Origin: CAWDLX01 sp046728155
GTDB taxonomy: Bacteria > Actinomycetota > Actinomycetes > Mycobacteriales > Micromonosporaceae
NCBI GenBank assembly: GCA_046728155.1
Contig: JBKPDY010000070.1
Coordinates: forward strand, 1 to 21,880
DNA length: 21,880 bases
Direction of reading: 5' to 3'
The stretch's first letter is position 1, and each line of letters begins with the position of its first letter. This document shows positions 1 to 6,715 of the stretch, piece after piece. A program made the position numbers and the translations under genes. Below the pieces are notes generated by a model, which had not been told where the DNA came from, searched no databases, and was given only the letters and a program-made list of their open reading frames with translations.

Positions 1-142
1 CACCACCCCACGTGCCGATCACCGTGACGGTCTTACCGCTCAGATTGTTCTCATCGCCACCCGAGCCGCCCCCACTGGAACAGCCGGCCGCCGCAAGCAG
101 AAGGACAGTTAACGGAGCCAACCTTCGTAGCCACGAATTCAT
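1..142 (-). CDS. Solute-binding lipoprotein of an ABC transporter, N-terminus only
   Basis: Only the first 47 codons are inside the window; the gene runs off the left edge. The protein starts with a short basic stretch (residues 1-7, two Arg), a hydrophobic core and a lipobox AAGC ending at Cys21. A Ser/Gly-rich linker follows, and then KTVTVIGTWGG, which resembles the first beta strand of family 1 extracellular solute-binding proteins that serve sugar importers. The start is set by AAGGAG six bases upstream of the ATG. The mature protein would be lipid-anchored on the outer face of the membrane and would deliver a ligand, probably a sugar, to a permease encoded beyond the left edge. Lipoprotein status is well supported. 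The solute-binding call rests on a short segment, and the substrate cannot be told. Confidence 0.72.
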   Translation of the reverse strand, partial: MNSWLRRLAPLTVLLLAAAGCSSGGGSGGDENNLSGKTVTVIGTWGG

Positions 143-244
143 GGAAACTCCTTCACATTTCATCGGTGCATTCGCACCAAGCGGCGCCGACGCGCCGATC
201 CGGAGTCTTCCGGGCGGACATTGAGGTACGCCAGAGCCCCATCG

Positions 245-254
245 GTTACGTAAC
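245..254. promoter_or_regulatory. Palindrome upstream of the lipoprotein gene, possible operator
   Basis: GTTACGTAAC is a perfect 10-base palindrome about 100 bases upstream of the lipoprotein start. On the minus strand a TTGTGA box lies 17 bases before TTACGT inside the palindrome, so the palindrome could cover the -10 of this promoter. Operator function is inference; no regulator gene is visible next to it. Confidence 0.35.
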
Positions 255-366
255 GCAACCGCAGAAGTTCTCACAAGATCAGCACAGCGGGGTCGGGACC
301 GAGTGGGGAATCCCAGGTCCGCTGTGGGGGACCCGGAGTGACCCAGCCGCCGGGCGCTCGCCGTAC

Positions 367-1146
367 TCAGGCCACGAGCACGATCTCGGGTACGGGCCGC
401 TTGGGGCGCAGACCGTCGCCGGTCGACCTTCCGGTGGCCCTACGCCAGAGCCACGGAAGCGCGTGCTGGTGCATCCAAGCGACGTCGGCCTTCACGGCCG
501 CGCTCCGCGCTGGCGCGACCGACGGCCGCAGCGGTTCGCGCCACGATTCGTCGAAGCCAGGCAGGTCAAGGCCCCAGGCGAGGGCGTGGGCGACCCGGGC
601 GTGGCCGAGGCTGTTGCCATGCAGCCGGTCATCGCTCCAGAGACGGGGATCTGACCCGTCCCGGTACGAGGCCACGTCCACCCAGATGACCCCGCAGCGC
701 CGGGCCGCCAGGGTCAGGGCCGCGTTGAGCGCCAACAGGCGAGGCTGCAGTTGGTTGCGCAGCAGCAGGTTGGGGGTCGGGTCGGGCAGGCTGAAGCTCA
801 ATACGGTGACCCCGGCCGCGACAAAGGTACGGAACATCCCCTCGACCAGGCCGGCCACGGTGACCGGGTCGAAACCCGGGCGGAGCACGTCGTTCATGCC
901 GGCGACCACGGTTACCAGGTCGGGCTCGAGGGCGAGCGCCTGGCCGACCTGCTCATCGTGGATCTGAACTGTCGTCCGGCCACGGATCGCCAGGTTCGCG
1001 TACTCAAGGCTGCCCTGGGCCTGGGCCAGATGCCCGGCGAGCCGGTCCGCCCAACCGCGGTACCCGCCGTTCCCGTCGGGGTCGTCGAGCCCCTCCGTCG
1101 TGCTGTCTCCGATCGCGACGTACCGCTGAAAGCAACGCCCGGTCAT
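367..1146 (-). CDS. SGNH/GDSL-family hydrolase (lipase/esterase type)
   Basis: 259 residues, the usual size for a cytoplasmic SGNH hydrolase. The family blocks are in order: block I AIGDSTTEG with nucleophile Ser15, block II around NLAIRGR with Gly57, block III GMND with Asn85 for the oxyanion hole, and block V DRLH with Asp173 and His176. No signal peptide is visible, so a cytoplasmic esterase or acyl hydrolase is expected; the substrate cannot be predicted. The start is supported by GGGAGG nine bases upstream. The gene follows map on the same strand after 68 bases, so readthrough is possible, but the long spacer and own ribosome site allow independent expression. The C-terminal 70 residues after block V are Arg/Pro-rich and carry no recognised motif. 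Confidence 0.9.
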   Translation of the reverse strand: MTGRCFQRYVAIGDSTTEGLDDPDGNGGYRGWADRLAGHLAQAQGSLEYANLAIRGRTTVQIHDEQVGQALALEPDLVTVVAGMNDVLRPGFDPVTVAGLVEGMFRTFVAAGVTVLSFSLPDPTPNLLLRNQLQPRLLALNAALTLAARRCGVIWVDVASYRDGSDPRLWSDDRLHGNSLGHARVAHALAWGLDLPGFDESWREPLRPSVAPARSAAVKADVAWMHQHALPWLWRRATGRSTGDGLRPKRPVPEIVLVA

Positions 1147-1214
1147 CGGTGGTAACCTCCCAAGCCCGTGATCTCCGGACGATAACTGGATAACGCGAAC
1201 CTGTCAGGCCCCGT

Positions 1215-1982
1215 TCATGCCGTGGTAAGGATCACCGGCCCGGCGGCGGTCACGGCAATCGTGTGCTCGAAGTGAGCTGCGCGGCTACCGTCGACGGTCG
1301 CCACCGACCAGCCGTCGGAGAGAGTACGGCCGCGGTCGCGACCACCCTCGATGAGCATGGGTTCGATGGCGATGACGAGCCCCGGACGCAGCAGCATTCC
1401 TCTTCCGGCCCGGCCGGTGTTGGGGATGTGCGGATCCTCGTGCATGGCGGCGCCGATGCCGTGGCCGCCGAGTCCGGGTGGTAGTCCGTACCGGCCGGCC
1501 CGGGCGGCTGTTTCGACGGCGGCTGAGATGTCGCCGAGCCGGGCGCCGGGCTGGGCCGCGGCAATGCCCGCGTCGAGGGCGGCCGCTGTGGTGTCGATGA
1601 GCCGCCGAGCCTCGGCATCGACCTCCCCGATGGCGGTGGTCAGTGCGGCATCGCCGTGCATCCCGTCTACGGATACTCCGCAGTCGATGGAGAGGATGTC
1701 GCCGTCGCGCAGGTTCCGCCCGTCCGGGATGCCGTGCACGATGACGTCGTTGACGGAGAGGCAGAGCACGCCGGGGTACGGCGTAGGCGCCCAGGTGGGG
1801 TGGTAGCCGAGAAACGAAGGCTTAGCGCCCATATCGGCGATCAGCGCGGCCGCCCGGGCGTCGAGGTCGGACAGGCGGACTCCGGCTCGCGCAGACCGCG
1901 CCGTCGCGGTGAGGACGCGCGCGACGATCTCGCCGGCCGCCTGCATGGTGTCGATCTCGGTGGCGGACTTCAGCACGACCAT
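1215..1982 (-). CDS. map: Type I methionine aminopeptidase
   Basis: 255 residues from the chosen ATG; removes the initiator Met from nascent proteins in the cytoplasm using two divalent metal ions. All five metal ligands of the pita-bread fold are present: Asp100, Asp111, His174, Glu207 and Glu239. The substrate-contacting His83 is in IVHGIP. The frame stays open for 32 more codons upstream, but MVVLKSATEID matches the usual family N-terminus, and a TAGAAT box seven bases before this ATG points to a leaderless start. The gene is not beside secY, adk or infA, where the primary actinobacterial map usually lies, so it is probably a second paralogue. It faces the HTH gene across about 30 bases, which makes shared control likely. 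Confidence 0.95.
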   Translation of the reverse strand: MVVLKSATEIDTMQAAGEIVARVLTATARSARAGVRLSDLDARAAALIADMGAKPSFLGYHPTWAPTPYPGVLCLSVNDVIVHGIPDGRNLRDGDILSIDCGVSVDGMHGDAALTTAIGEVDAEARRLIDTTAAALDAGIAAAQPGARLGDISAAVETAARAGRYGLPPGLGGHGIGAAMHEDPHIPNTGRAGRGMLLRPGLVIAIEPMLIEGGRDRGRTLSDGWSVATVDGSRAAHFEHTIAVTAAGPVILTTA

Positions 1983-1989
1983 TCCGACG

Positions 1990-1995
1990 ATTCTA
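1990..1995 (-). promoter_or_regulatory. -10 box of map, leaderless arrangement
   Basis: On the minus strand the sequence reads TAGAAT, seven bases, then ATG of map. This is the spacing expected if transcription begins at the start codon. No Shine-Dalgarno is visible and no good -35 is recognised. Confidence 0.55.
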
Positions 1996-2005
1996 ATACC
2001 AGGAT

Positions 2006-2011
2006 TACTAT
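2006..2011 (+). promoter_or_regulatory. -10 box of the HTH gene, leaderless arrangement
   Basis: TACTAT lies six bases before the ATG at 2018, with no Shine-Dalgarno. It faces the map -10 box only ten bases away, so polymerase binding at the two promoters should be mutually exclusive. Confidence 0.55.
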
Positions 2012-2017
2012 CGCGTG

Positions 2018-2308
2018 ATGGTTCGTACTGCGCTGACGCCGGACGAGCGCGAGCGAGGTCTGGTACTCGGTCAGGCACTGCAACAGGCCCGAGGCGGCCG
2101 CAGCGCCGCCGACGTGGCCCTGCGCGCGGGCATCTCGCTGGATACCCTTCGCAAGATCGAGCGTGGAGCGATAGTCACACCGGCTTTTTTCACCGTCGCC
2201 GCGCTGGCCCGCGTGCTCGAGATCGATCTGCGGACGCTCGCCGAACTCTGCTCAGGTCGGGCCGGTAAGGTGACCGAACTGACGGAGCCACACCAGGTTA
2301 CCGGCTAG
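2018..2308 (+). CDS. Small XRE-type helix-turn-helix regulator
   Basis: 96 residues from the ATG; a GTG three bases earlier is also possible. The central part reads as an XRE/Cro-type DNA-binding domain: a helix with SAADVALRAG, a recognition helix ISLDTLRKIERG, then a third-helix region TPAFFTVAALARVLEID. Almost the whole protein is this domain, so no ligand-binding or sensor part is present and it probably acts as a dimeric repressor. It is divergent from map with facing -10 boxes, and the DyP/cupredoxin genes start 87 bases downstream on the same strand, so either could be its target. The hairpin at 2326-2339 would be a possible binding site. The target assignment is inference. Confidence 0.85.
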   Translation: MVRTALTPDERERGLVLGQALQQARGGRSAADVALRAGISLDTLRKIERGAIVTPAFFTVAALARVLEIDLRTLAELCSGRAGKVTELTEPHQVTG

Positions 2309-2310
2309 TG

Positions 2311-2353
2311 GGGTGCCCCCTGATGTGACGGAAACGTCAATAGGGTGCCCCTG
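2311..2353 (+). promoter_or_regulatory. Hairpin flanked by direct repeats upstream of the DyP fusion gene
   Basis: A perfect five-base-pair inverted repeat, TGACG-GAAA-CGTCA (2326-2339), has a GNRA-type tetraloop if transcribed. It is flanked by near-identical copies GGGTGCCCCCTG (2311) and GGGTGCCCCTG (2343). It sits between the HTH stop and the peroxidase start. It may be an operator for the HTH protein or another regulator, or an RNA element in the leader. No T tract follows, so a simple terminator is less likely. Confidence 0.4.
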
Positions 2354-2395
2354 CTTTGCCCACGAACGCCAGCCGGCGGGAGGAGACGCGCACTG

Positions 2396-4750
2396 GTGGC
2401 GAAGCGGTGGCCCGCGTGGTTGACAGTGGCCGTCACCGCGGTCGTCCTTGTGTTCGGTCCGGCGACTCCGGCCATCGCGCACGATGTCGGTGGAGTCGGC
2501 GCCACCGACTTCCGGACCGCGCTCACCTGGCTCACGCCCTCCGTCCCGGGTGTCTCGCTCAGGGTCATCGAGAACGGCAGCCGGCTCGAGCTGCGCAACG
2601 ACACTCGTACCGATCTCGTCGTCGAGGGTTACGCGGGGGAGCCGTACGCCAAGGTCGGGCCGGCCGGTGCGTTCGTCAACGCCGACTCTCCCGCGACCTA
2701 CCTCAACGCGGACCGCTTCTCGGTCACCGCCGTGCCGGCCAGCGCGGACGTCGCTGCGCCCCCGGTCTGGAACCGGGTCGACATGCAGCCGATCTTCCGC
2801 TGGCATGACCATCGGACACACTGGATGCTCACCACGCTGCCGCCGGTCGTCGCGAGCGACCCGACGGCGTACCACCACATCAGCTCGTGGACCATCGGGT
2901 TTACGTACGGCAAGCAGAAGCTGACGGCGGCGGGCTCGCTGGACTGGGTGCCGGGGCCGTCACCGTGGCCATGGCTCGTGTTCATGGGCCTTATAGCAGG
3001 CGGACTTCTGGCGACCACGCTGCTCATGCGTCCACATCGGATACTCGGCGCGGCGGTGGTCGCGGTCGTGGTCAGCCAGATCGCGCACGGCATCGGGATC
3101 AGCGCCGCGATCGTCGGCAGCGCGCCACAGAAGCTCGGCGCGGTCCTCGGGTACGACGCCGCCCTCATCTGGCCGTTCGCGCTGCTCGGAGCGTGGCCGC
3201 TCTGGCGTGGACACGCGCGGGCGATCTGGCTTGCCGGCGGGGCTGGGCTCTACATAGCGGTCAGCCTGATCGTCGACGACGCTCCATTGTGGTGGCGATC
3301 GTCGGCACCATCGGGGCTGCCCATCGTCGCCAACCGCTTGGTTCTCGGCGTCGCCGTCGGCGGCGGTCTGGGTCTGGCCGCGGCGATCCCGGTGATGCTG
3401 CGCCGGCATGCGCCTCCCGGGCAACCATGGGAGCCTCACCGTGAACCTGAGATCGAGGCTCAGGATGAGGCAGAGGTTGAGATCGAGGAGCCCGGAGTGG
3501 ACATTGTCCCGAGCGAGCCCGTGCCGGCCGGGATCGGCCGCCGCCAGCTTGCCGGCTATCTGGCCGCCGGCGCGGTTGGAGCCGTCACTGGCGGCACCCT
3601 CGGCGCGGGGCTCGCCGGGCGACCCCCCTCCGTCAGCGCCACGGTCCCGCCCGAGCCGCTGCTCGCCGATGTCGGGGCACGGGCGATCCCGTTCCGTGGA
3701 TCGCGTCAGGCCGGCATCGCGACTCCGACCCGCCAGCAGGCGAGGGTCTGGATCGCCGCCTTCGACCTGGTGCCCGGGATCACCAGCCTTGACCTCGCGA
3801 CTCTCCTCGGCAGCTGGACCCGGGCCGCCGAGGCGCTCACGCTCGGCCAACCGCTCGGTGACAGCGACGACGCGGTGGTCTCGAGTCTGGGCCCGTGCGC
3901 GCTCACCATCACGGTCGGGTTCGGTCCGTCCCTGTTCGGCAAGGCGGGCATCCCCGCGACCGCGCGCCCCGACGCGCTCGCTCCGCTACCTGCGTTCCGC
4001 GGGGAAAGGCTGGACCCGGCCCGTAGCGACGGAGACATCGGACTGGTCGTCGCCGCGGACGACGCGATCATCGTGGCGCACGCCGCACGGTCGCTGACCG
4101 TCCGCGCCAACGGCGTGGCGAGCCTGCGCTGGCGGATGTCCGGGTTCAACGCGGCCCGCGGGTCCGGCCCCGACTCGGCCACCGGGCGCAACCTGATGGG
4201 CCAGATCGACGGCACCGACAACCCCAAGCCCGGCGACCCCGACTTCGACCGGCGCATCTTCGTCGGCGCGGACGCTCCGGCCTGGCTCCGGGGAGGGTCC
4301 TATCTGGTCATCCGTCGTATCCGGATGCTCCTCGACGACTGGGACCGGCTCGGCCGGCCGGCTCAGGAGCGGGTGATCGGTCGACGGCGCGACACCGGTG
4401 CACCGCTCTCGGGTGGCACCGAGTTCACACCGCCCGACTACGGCGCGGTAGGGGCGGACGGCTCGCCGGTGATCGCCCCGGACGCCCACATCCGGGTCGC
4501 CGCGCCGGCATTCAATGCCGGCGCCGCGATGCTCCGACGCGGGTTCTCCTACTCCGATGGGGACGACGAGGGGCTGCTCTTCCTCGCCTGGCAGGCCGAC
4601 CCGAGACACGGGTTCATACCGGTCCAGCGGCGGCTCGTCGTATCCGACGCGTTGCGCCGCTACATCCGGCATGAGACCAGCGCTCTCTTCGTCGCCGCAG
4701 GCGGCGTCGGGCCGGGGGAGTTCCTCGGCCAGCGGCTGATGGAGGCCTGA
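2396..4750 (+). CDS. DyP-type heme peroxidase fused to an exported domain and membrane spans
   Basis: 784 residues from GTG 2396, chosen because GGGAGGAG precedes it and MAKRW opens a clean signal peptide (cleavage after AIA, 26-28); the frame also opens at 2345. In order: exported domain (29-192) with WHDHRTHW at 136-143; five hydrophobic spans (about 193-211, 215-235, 247-270, 276-294, 311-335); acidic linker (346-367); a Tat-like segment with Arg382-Arg383 before a Gly/Ala-rich span (385-407); then a DyP domain (423-783). The DyP part has the family GxxDG motif (602-606, catalytic Asp605), probable proximal heme ligand His698 in HIR, and RRGFSY at 714. Topology predicts cytoplasmic RR and an external peroxidase domain, needing Sec then Tat, as in actinobacterial Rieske proteins. 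Ordinary EfeB/DtpA-type DyPs are about 400 residues. The peroxidase call is firm; the N-terminal role is unknown, with copper or heme binding by the His cluster possible. Confidence 0.92.
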   Translation: MAKRWPAWLTVAVTAVVLVFGPATPAIAHDVGGVGATDFRTALTWLTPSVPGVSLRVIENGSRLELRNDTRTDLVVEGYAGEPYAKVGPAGAFVNADSPATYLNADRFSVTAVPASADVAAPPVWNRVDMQPIFRWHDHRTHWMLTTLPPVVASDPTAYHHISSWTIGFTYGKQKLTAAGSLDWVPGPSPWPWLVFMGLIAGGLLATTLLMRPHRILGAAVVAVVVSQIAHGIGISAAIVGSAPQKLGAVLGYDAALIWPFALLGAWPLWRGHARAIWLAGGAGLYIAVSLIVDDAPLWWRSSAPSGLPIVANRLVLGVAVGGGLGLAAAIPVMLRRHAPPGQPWEPHREPEIEAQDEAEVEIEEPGVDIVPSEPVPAGIGRRQLAGYLAAGAVGAVTGGTLGAGLAGRPPSVSATVPPEPLLADVGARAIPFRGSRQAGIATPTRQQARVWIAAFDLVPGITSLDLATLLGSWTRAAEALTLGQPLGDSDDAVVSSLGPCALTITVGFGPSLFGKAGIPATARPDALAPLPAFRGERLDPARSDGDIGLVVAADDAIIVAHAARSLTVRANGVASLRWRMSGFNAARGSGPDSATGRNLMGQIDGTDNPKPGDPDFDRRIFVGADAPAWLRGGSYLVIRRIRMLLDDWDRLGRPAQERVIGRRRDTGAPLSGGTEFTPPDYGAVGADGSPVIAPDAHIRVAAPAFNAGAAMLRRGFSYSDGDDEGLLFLAWQADPRHGFIPVQRRLVVSDALRRYIRHETSALFVAAGGVGPGEFLGQRLMEA

Positions 4751-5187
4751 TGCGGCTGCTGGCTCTCATCGGCCTCGTGCTCACTCTTGGCGGGTGTTCC
4801 ATGTGGGGCATGGAGGGTGGGCCCGGCGGCTCCGGTGCCGCGGCGCCGACCGTCGCGACCGGACAGTCCCCCGTCGACGCCGTGGTCGGGTCGGACGGTA
4901 TCCAGCGCGTCGAGGTGACGATGGGCGACGACCTGCGCCTGCACCCTGCCCTGGTCCGGGCGCGTCCGGGCGTCATCGTGTTCACGTTCCACAACACCGG
5001 AGCCACGCCGCACGACATCGAGTTTCCGGGCCTCGCCCGGGGCACGGGAAACCTCAACGGCGATGCGTCGGTGACCGTACGGCTCACCGCGCGCGAACCC
5101 GGCACATACCCCTTCTCCTGCGTCTACCACCAGAGCAGCGGTATGCAGGGAACCCTTGTCGTTCAAGGGATCACCGCGTCGGGTTGA
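4750..5187 (+). CDS. Type 1 copper (cupredoxin) lipoprotein
   Basis: 145 residues. A signal peptide ends in lipobox LGGC (Cys16), then a Gly-rich linker and a cupredoxin domain (about 45-141). A full blue-copper site is visible: His88 in ATPHDIEF, then Cys124, His127 and Met132, with the C-x2-H-x4-M spacing of plastocyanin. It should be an outer-face electron carrier or copper carrier tethered by lipid. The ATG overlaps the peroxidase stop by one base (TGATG), and GGAGG lies just upstream, so the two are translationally coupled. That implies a functional pair: the copper protein may donate electrons or copper to the membrane-bound DyP. EfeO-type iron-uptake proteins also carry a cupredoxin beside EfeB, but no M75 domain or EfeU permease is here. 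Its 3' end overlaps the opposing rRNA methyltransferase gene by 17 bases. Confidence 0.93.
   Translation: MRLLALIGLVLTLGGCSMWGMEGGPGGSGAAAPTVATGQSPVDAVVGSDGIQRVEVTMGDDLRLHPALVRARPGVIVFTFHNTGATPHDIEFPGLARGTGNLNGDASVTVRLTAREPGTYPFSCVYHQSSGMQGTLVVQGITASG
5153..5169. terminator. Hairpin at the convergent overlap, probable terminator
   Basis: CCCTTG-TCGTT-CAAGGG is a perfect six-base-pair stem with a five-base loop. It sits in the last codons of the cupredoxin gene and directly beyond the stop of the opposing methyltransferase gene. It could end minus-strand transcripts despite lying in coding sequence. There is no U tract, which is common in high-GC actinobacteria. Confidence 0.4.
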
Positions 5188-6514
5188 CAAGGCGACGGAC
5201 GTGGCCGGGCAGCATGTTCTTCAATACGCCACCATTTCGGCGGGCCCAGCCGAGTGACCAGTCGCGCCAGCACACCAGGACCCAGCCGTCCACTCCCGGT
5301 GATTCGACAACGTTCCCGCTGAGGTAGGTCGTGAGTGCCGGGTCGTCGCTGTCCCACCACACGTGCAGCACGGCGTCCTGTGGGGCCAGCGTCGTGGCGA
5401 GCGCGTGCGCCGGCTCGAACCGGCCCGGACGGGCCCGGCCGAGCGGCAGCCCCGCTCGGGCCACGATCGATGGCGACACCCCGGTGTCCGGCGGCGTCAG
5501 GTAGACGGTGTCTCCCCGGACGAAGAGGTCACCTTCCGGAGCTCGTACCAGCTGTGTCCGAGCGAAGTCCGACCACGCCGCCCGTACGGGCGAACCCGCG
5601 GCCCCGGCGCGGGTGGCTCGCGAGTATCGACGTGCCGGCTGCCAGCCGAGAGGCGCCCGCAGTCGCGCCACGTACTGACCCTCGCCGTCGGCCCGGTGTG
5701 GCCATACCCGTACGCCAAGTCCGTCCGCGCCGGGGCTCACTCCGGGCGCGCGGTCGATCGGCTCAAGAGTCCACTCTGGACGCTCATCGAGGAAGGCGAC
5801 GACGCGGTCCTCGTTCTCCTCCCGGTTGAACGTGCATGTGCTGTAGACCAGCGCGCCCCCCGGCCGGACCAGCGCCGCCGCCTGCGCGAGCAGTAGCGCC
5901 TGGCGACGCGCGGACCCGGCTACCGCAGCCGGGGTCCAATCCCGGACCGCCTCCGGACGGCGCCGGAACATACCCTCACCGGTGCACGGCGCATCCAGGA
6001 CGACCTCGTCAAACGGCTCGACCGAGTCGGCGAGCGAGGGCAGCGACCGCCCTGTGGTGACCACGCCCTGCCCACCCCAGAGGTCCAGGCTCGCGTGCAG
6101 CGCGCTCAGCCGGGCGGCCGAGTACTCATTGGCCACCACGCAGCCGCGAAAGCCCACCAGCGCGGCGAGATGGGTCGTCTTGCCGCCGGGGGCGGCGGCG
6201 AGGTCGGCGACCCGGGTGCCGGGCGCGGGGTCAACGCATTCAGCGACAAGCATCGCGGAGGGCTCCTGCAGGTAGAAAAGTCCGGCCAGATGCGCGGGGT
6301 GCCCGCCCAGTCGGCCCCTGTCCACCGTGAAACCCGTGGGGCACCATGGCACCGGCGTGAGCGGTGTGGCGAGTTCGGAGCTCAGCTGTACGGCGTCGGT
6401 CTTGGCCGGATTGACCCGCACGCCACGGATCCGGTTCCGTGCCAAAGAGGCGAGGAACTCGTCCAGCTCGTCGCCGAGCAGGGCGGCCATGCGCTCGACG
6501 AACTCTGGCGGCAA
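5171..6514 (-). CDS. RsmF/NOL1-NOP2-sun family rRNA m5C methyltransferase
   Basis: 447 residues; predicted S-adenosylmethionine-dependent cytosine-5 methylation of rRNA. An N-terminal helical part leads into YLQEPSAM (81-88), the SAM motif DLAAAPGGKTTHLA (104-117), the PC motif DAPCTGEGMFR with Cys177, and the STC motif with catalytic Cys227. The C-terminal region ends GWARRNGGVLKN before the last residues, as in RsmF/YebU proteins that carry a PUA-like tail, and the length fits RsmF better than RsmB. The TTG start is chosen because LPPEFVERM is the usual N-terminus of this subgroup; an internal ATG eight codons later is the alternative, and no clear Shine-Dalgarno is seen for either. The gene is convergent with, and overlaps, the cupredoxin gene and is divergent from the glycosyltransferase pair. 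Confidence 0.9.
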   Translation of the reverse strand: MPPEFVERMAALLGDELDEFLASLARNRIRGVRVNPAKTDAVQLSSELATPLTPVPWCPTGFTVDRGRLGGHPAHLAGLFYLQEPSAMLVAECVDPAPGTRVADLAAAPGGKTTHLAALVGFRGCVVANEYSAARLSALHASLDLWGGQGVVTTGRSLPSLADSVEPFDEVVLDAPCTGEGMFRRRPEAVRDWTPAAVAGSARRQALLLAQAAALVRPGGALVYSTCTFNREENEDRVVAFLDERPEWTLEPIDRAPGVSPGADGLGVRVWPHRADGEGQYVARLRAPLGWQPARRYSRATRAGAAGSPVRAAWSDFARTQLVRAPEGDLFVRGDTVYLTPPDTGVSPSIVARAGLPLGRARPGRFEPAHALATTLAPQDAVLHVWWDSDDPALTTYLSGNVVESPGVDGWVLVCWRDWSLGWARRNGGVLKNMLPGHVRRLVNPTR

Positions 6515-6715
6515 GGCGGGTGGGGTCGGGATGAGCGCAGGATACCGCTCCGTGGCCGGACGCAGGTCAGTTCTCTTTTGTGACGATACGCCCGCATTCC
6601 GGGTGTTAGCGTGTTCGCGGTCGGAACCCGCCGGCGCGGACTGTCTCGCGGAGCACGATGGACTCTCCGGTATTTCGTTGCCTCACAACGTATCTGGCGC
6701 GCGGCCGGGGCTGAC

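Noticed and set aside
2252..2878. 208-codon minus-strand frame at the start of the DyP gene
   Set aside because: Arg/Asp-rich shadow; the plus strand gives a signal peptide and conserved domain.
6611..6715. Upstream GTG start for the first GT-C gene
   Set aside because: The 35 extra codons have low third-position GC and an Arg-rich product unlike the rest of the protein.
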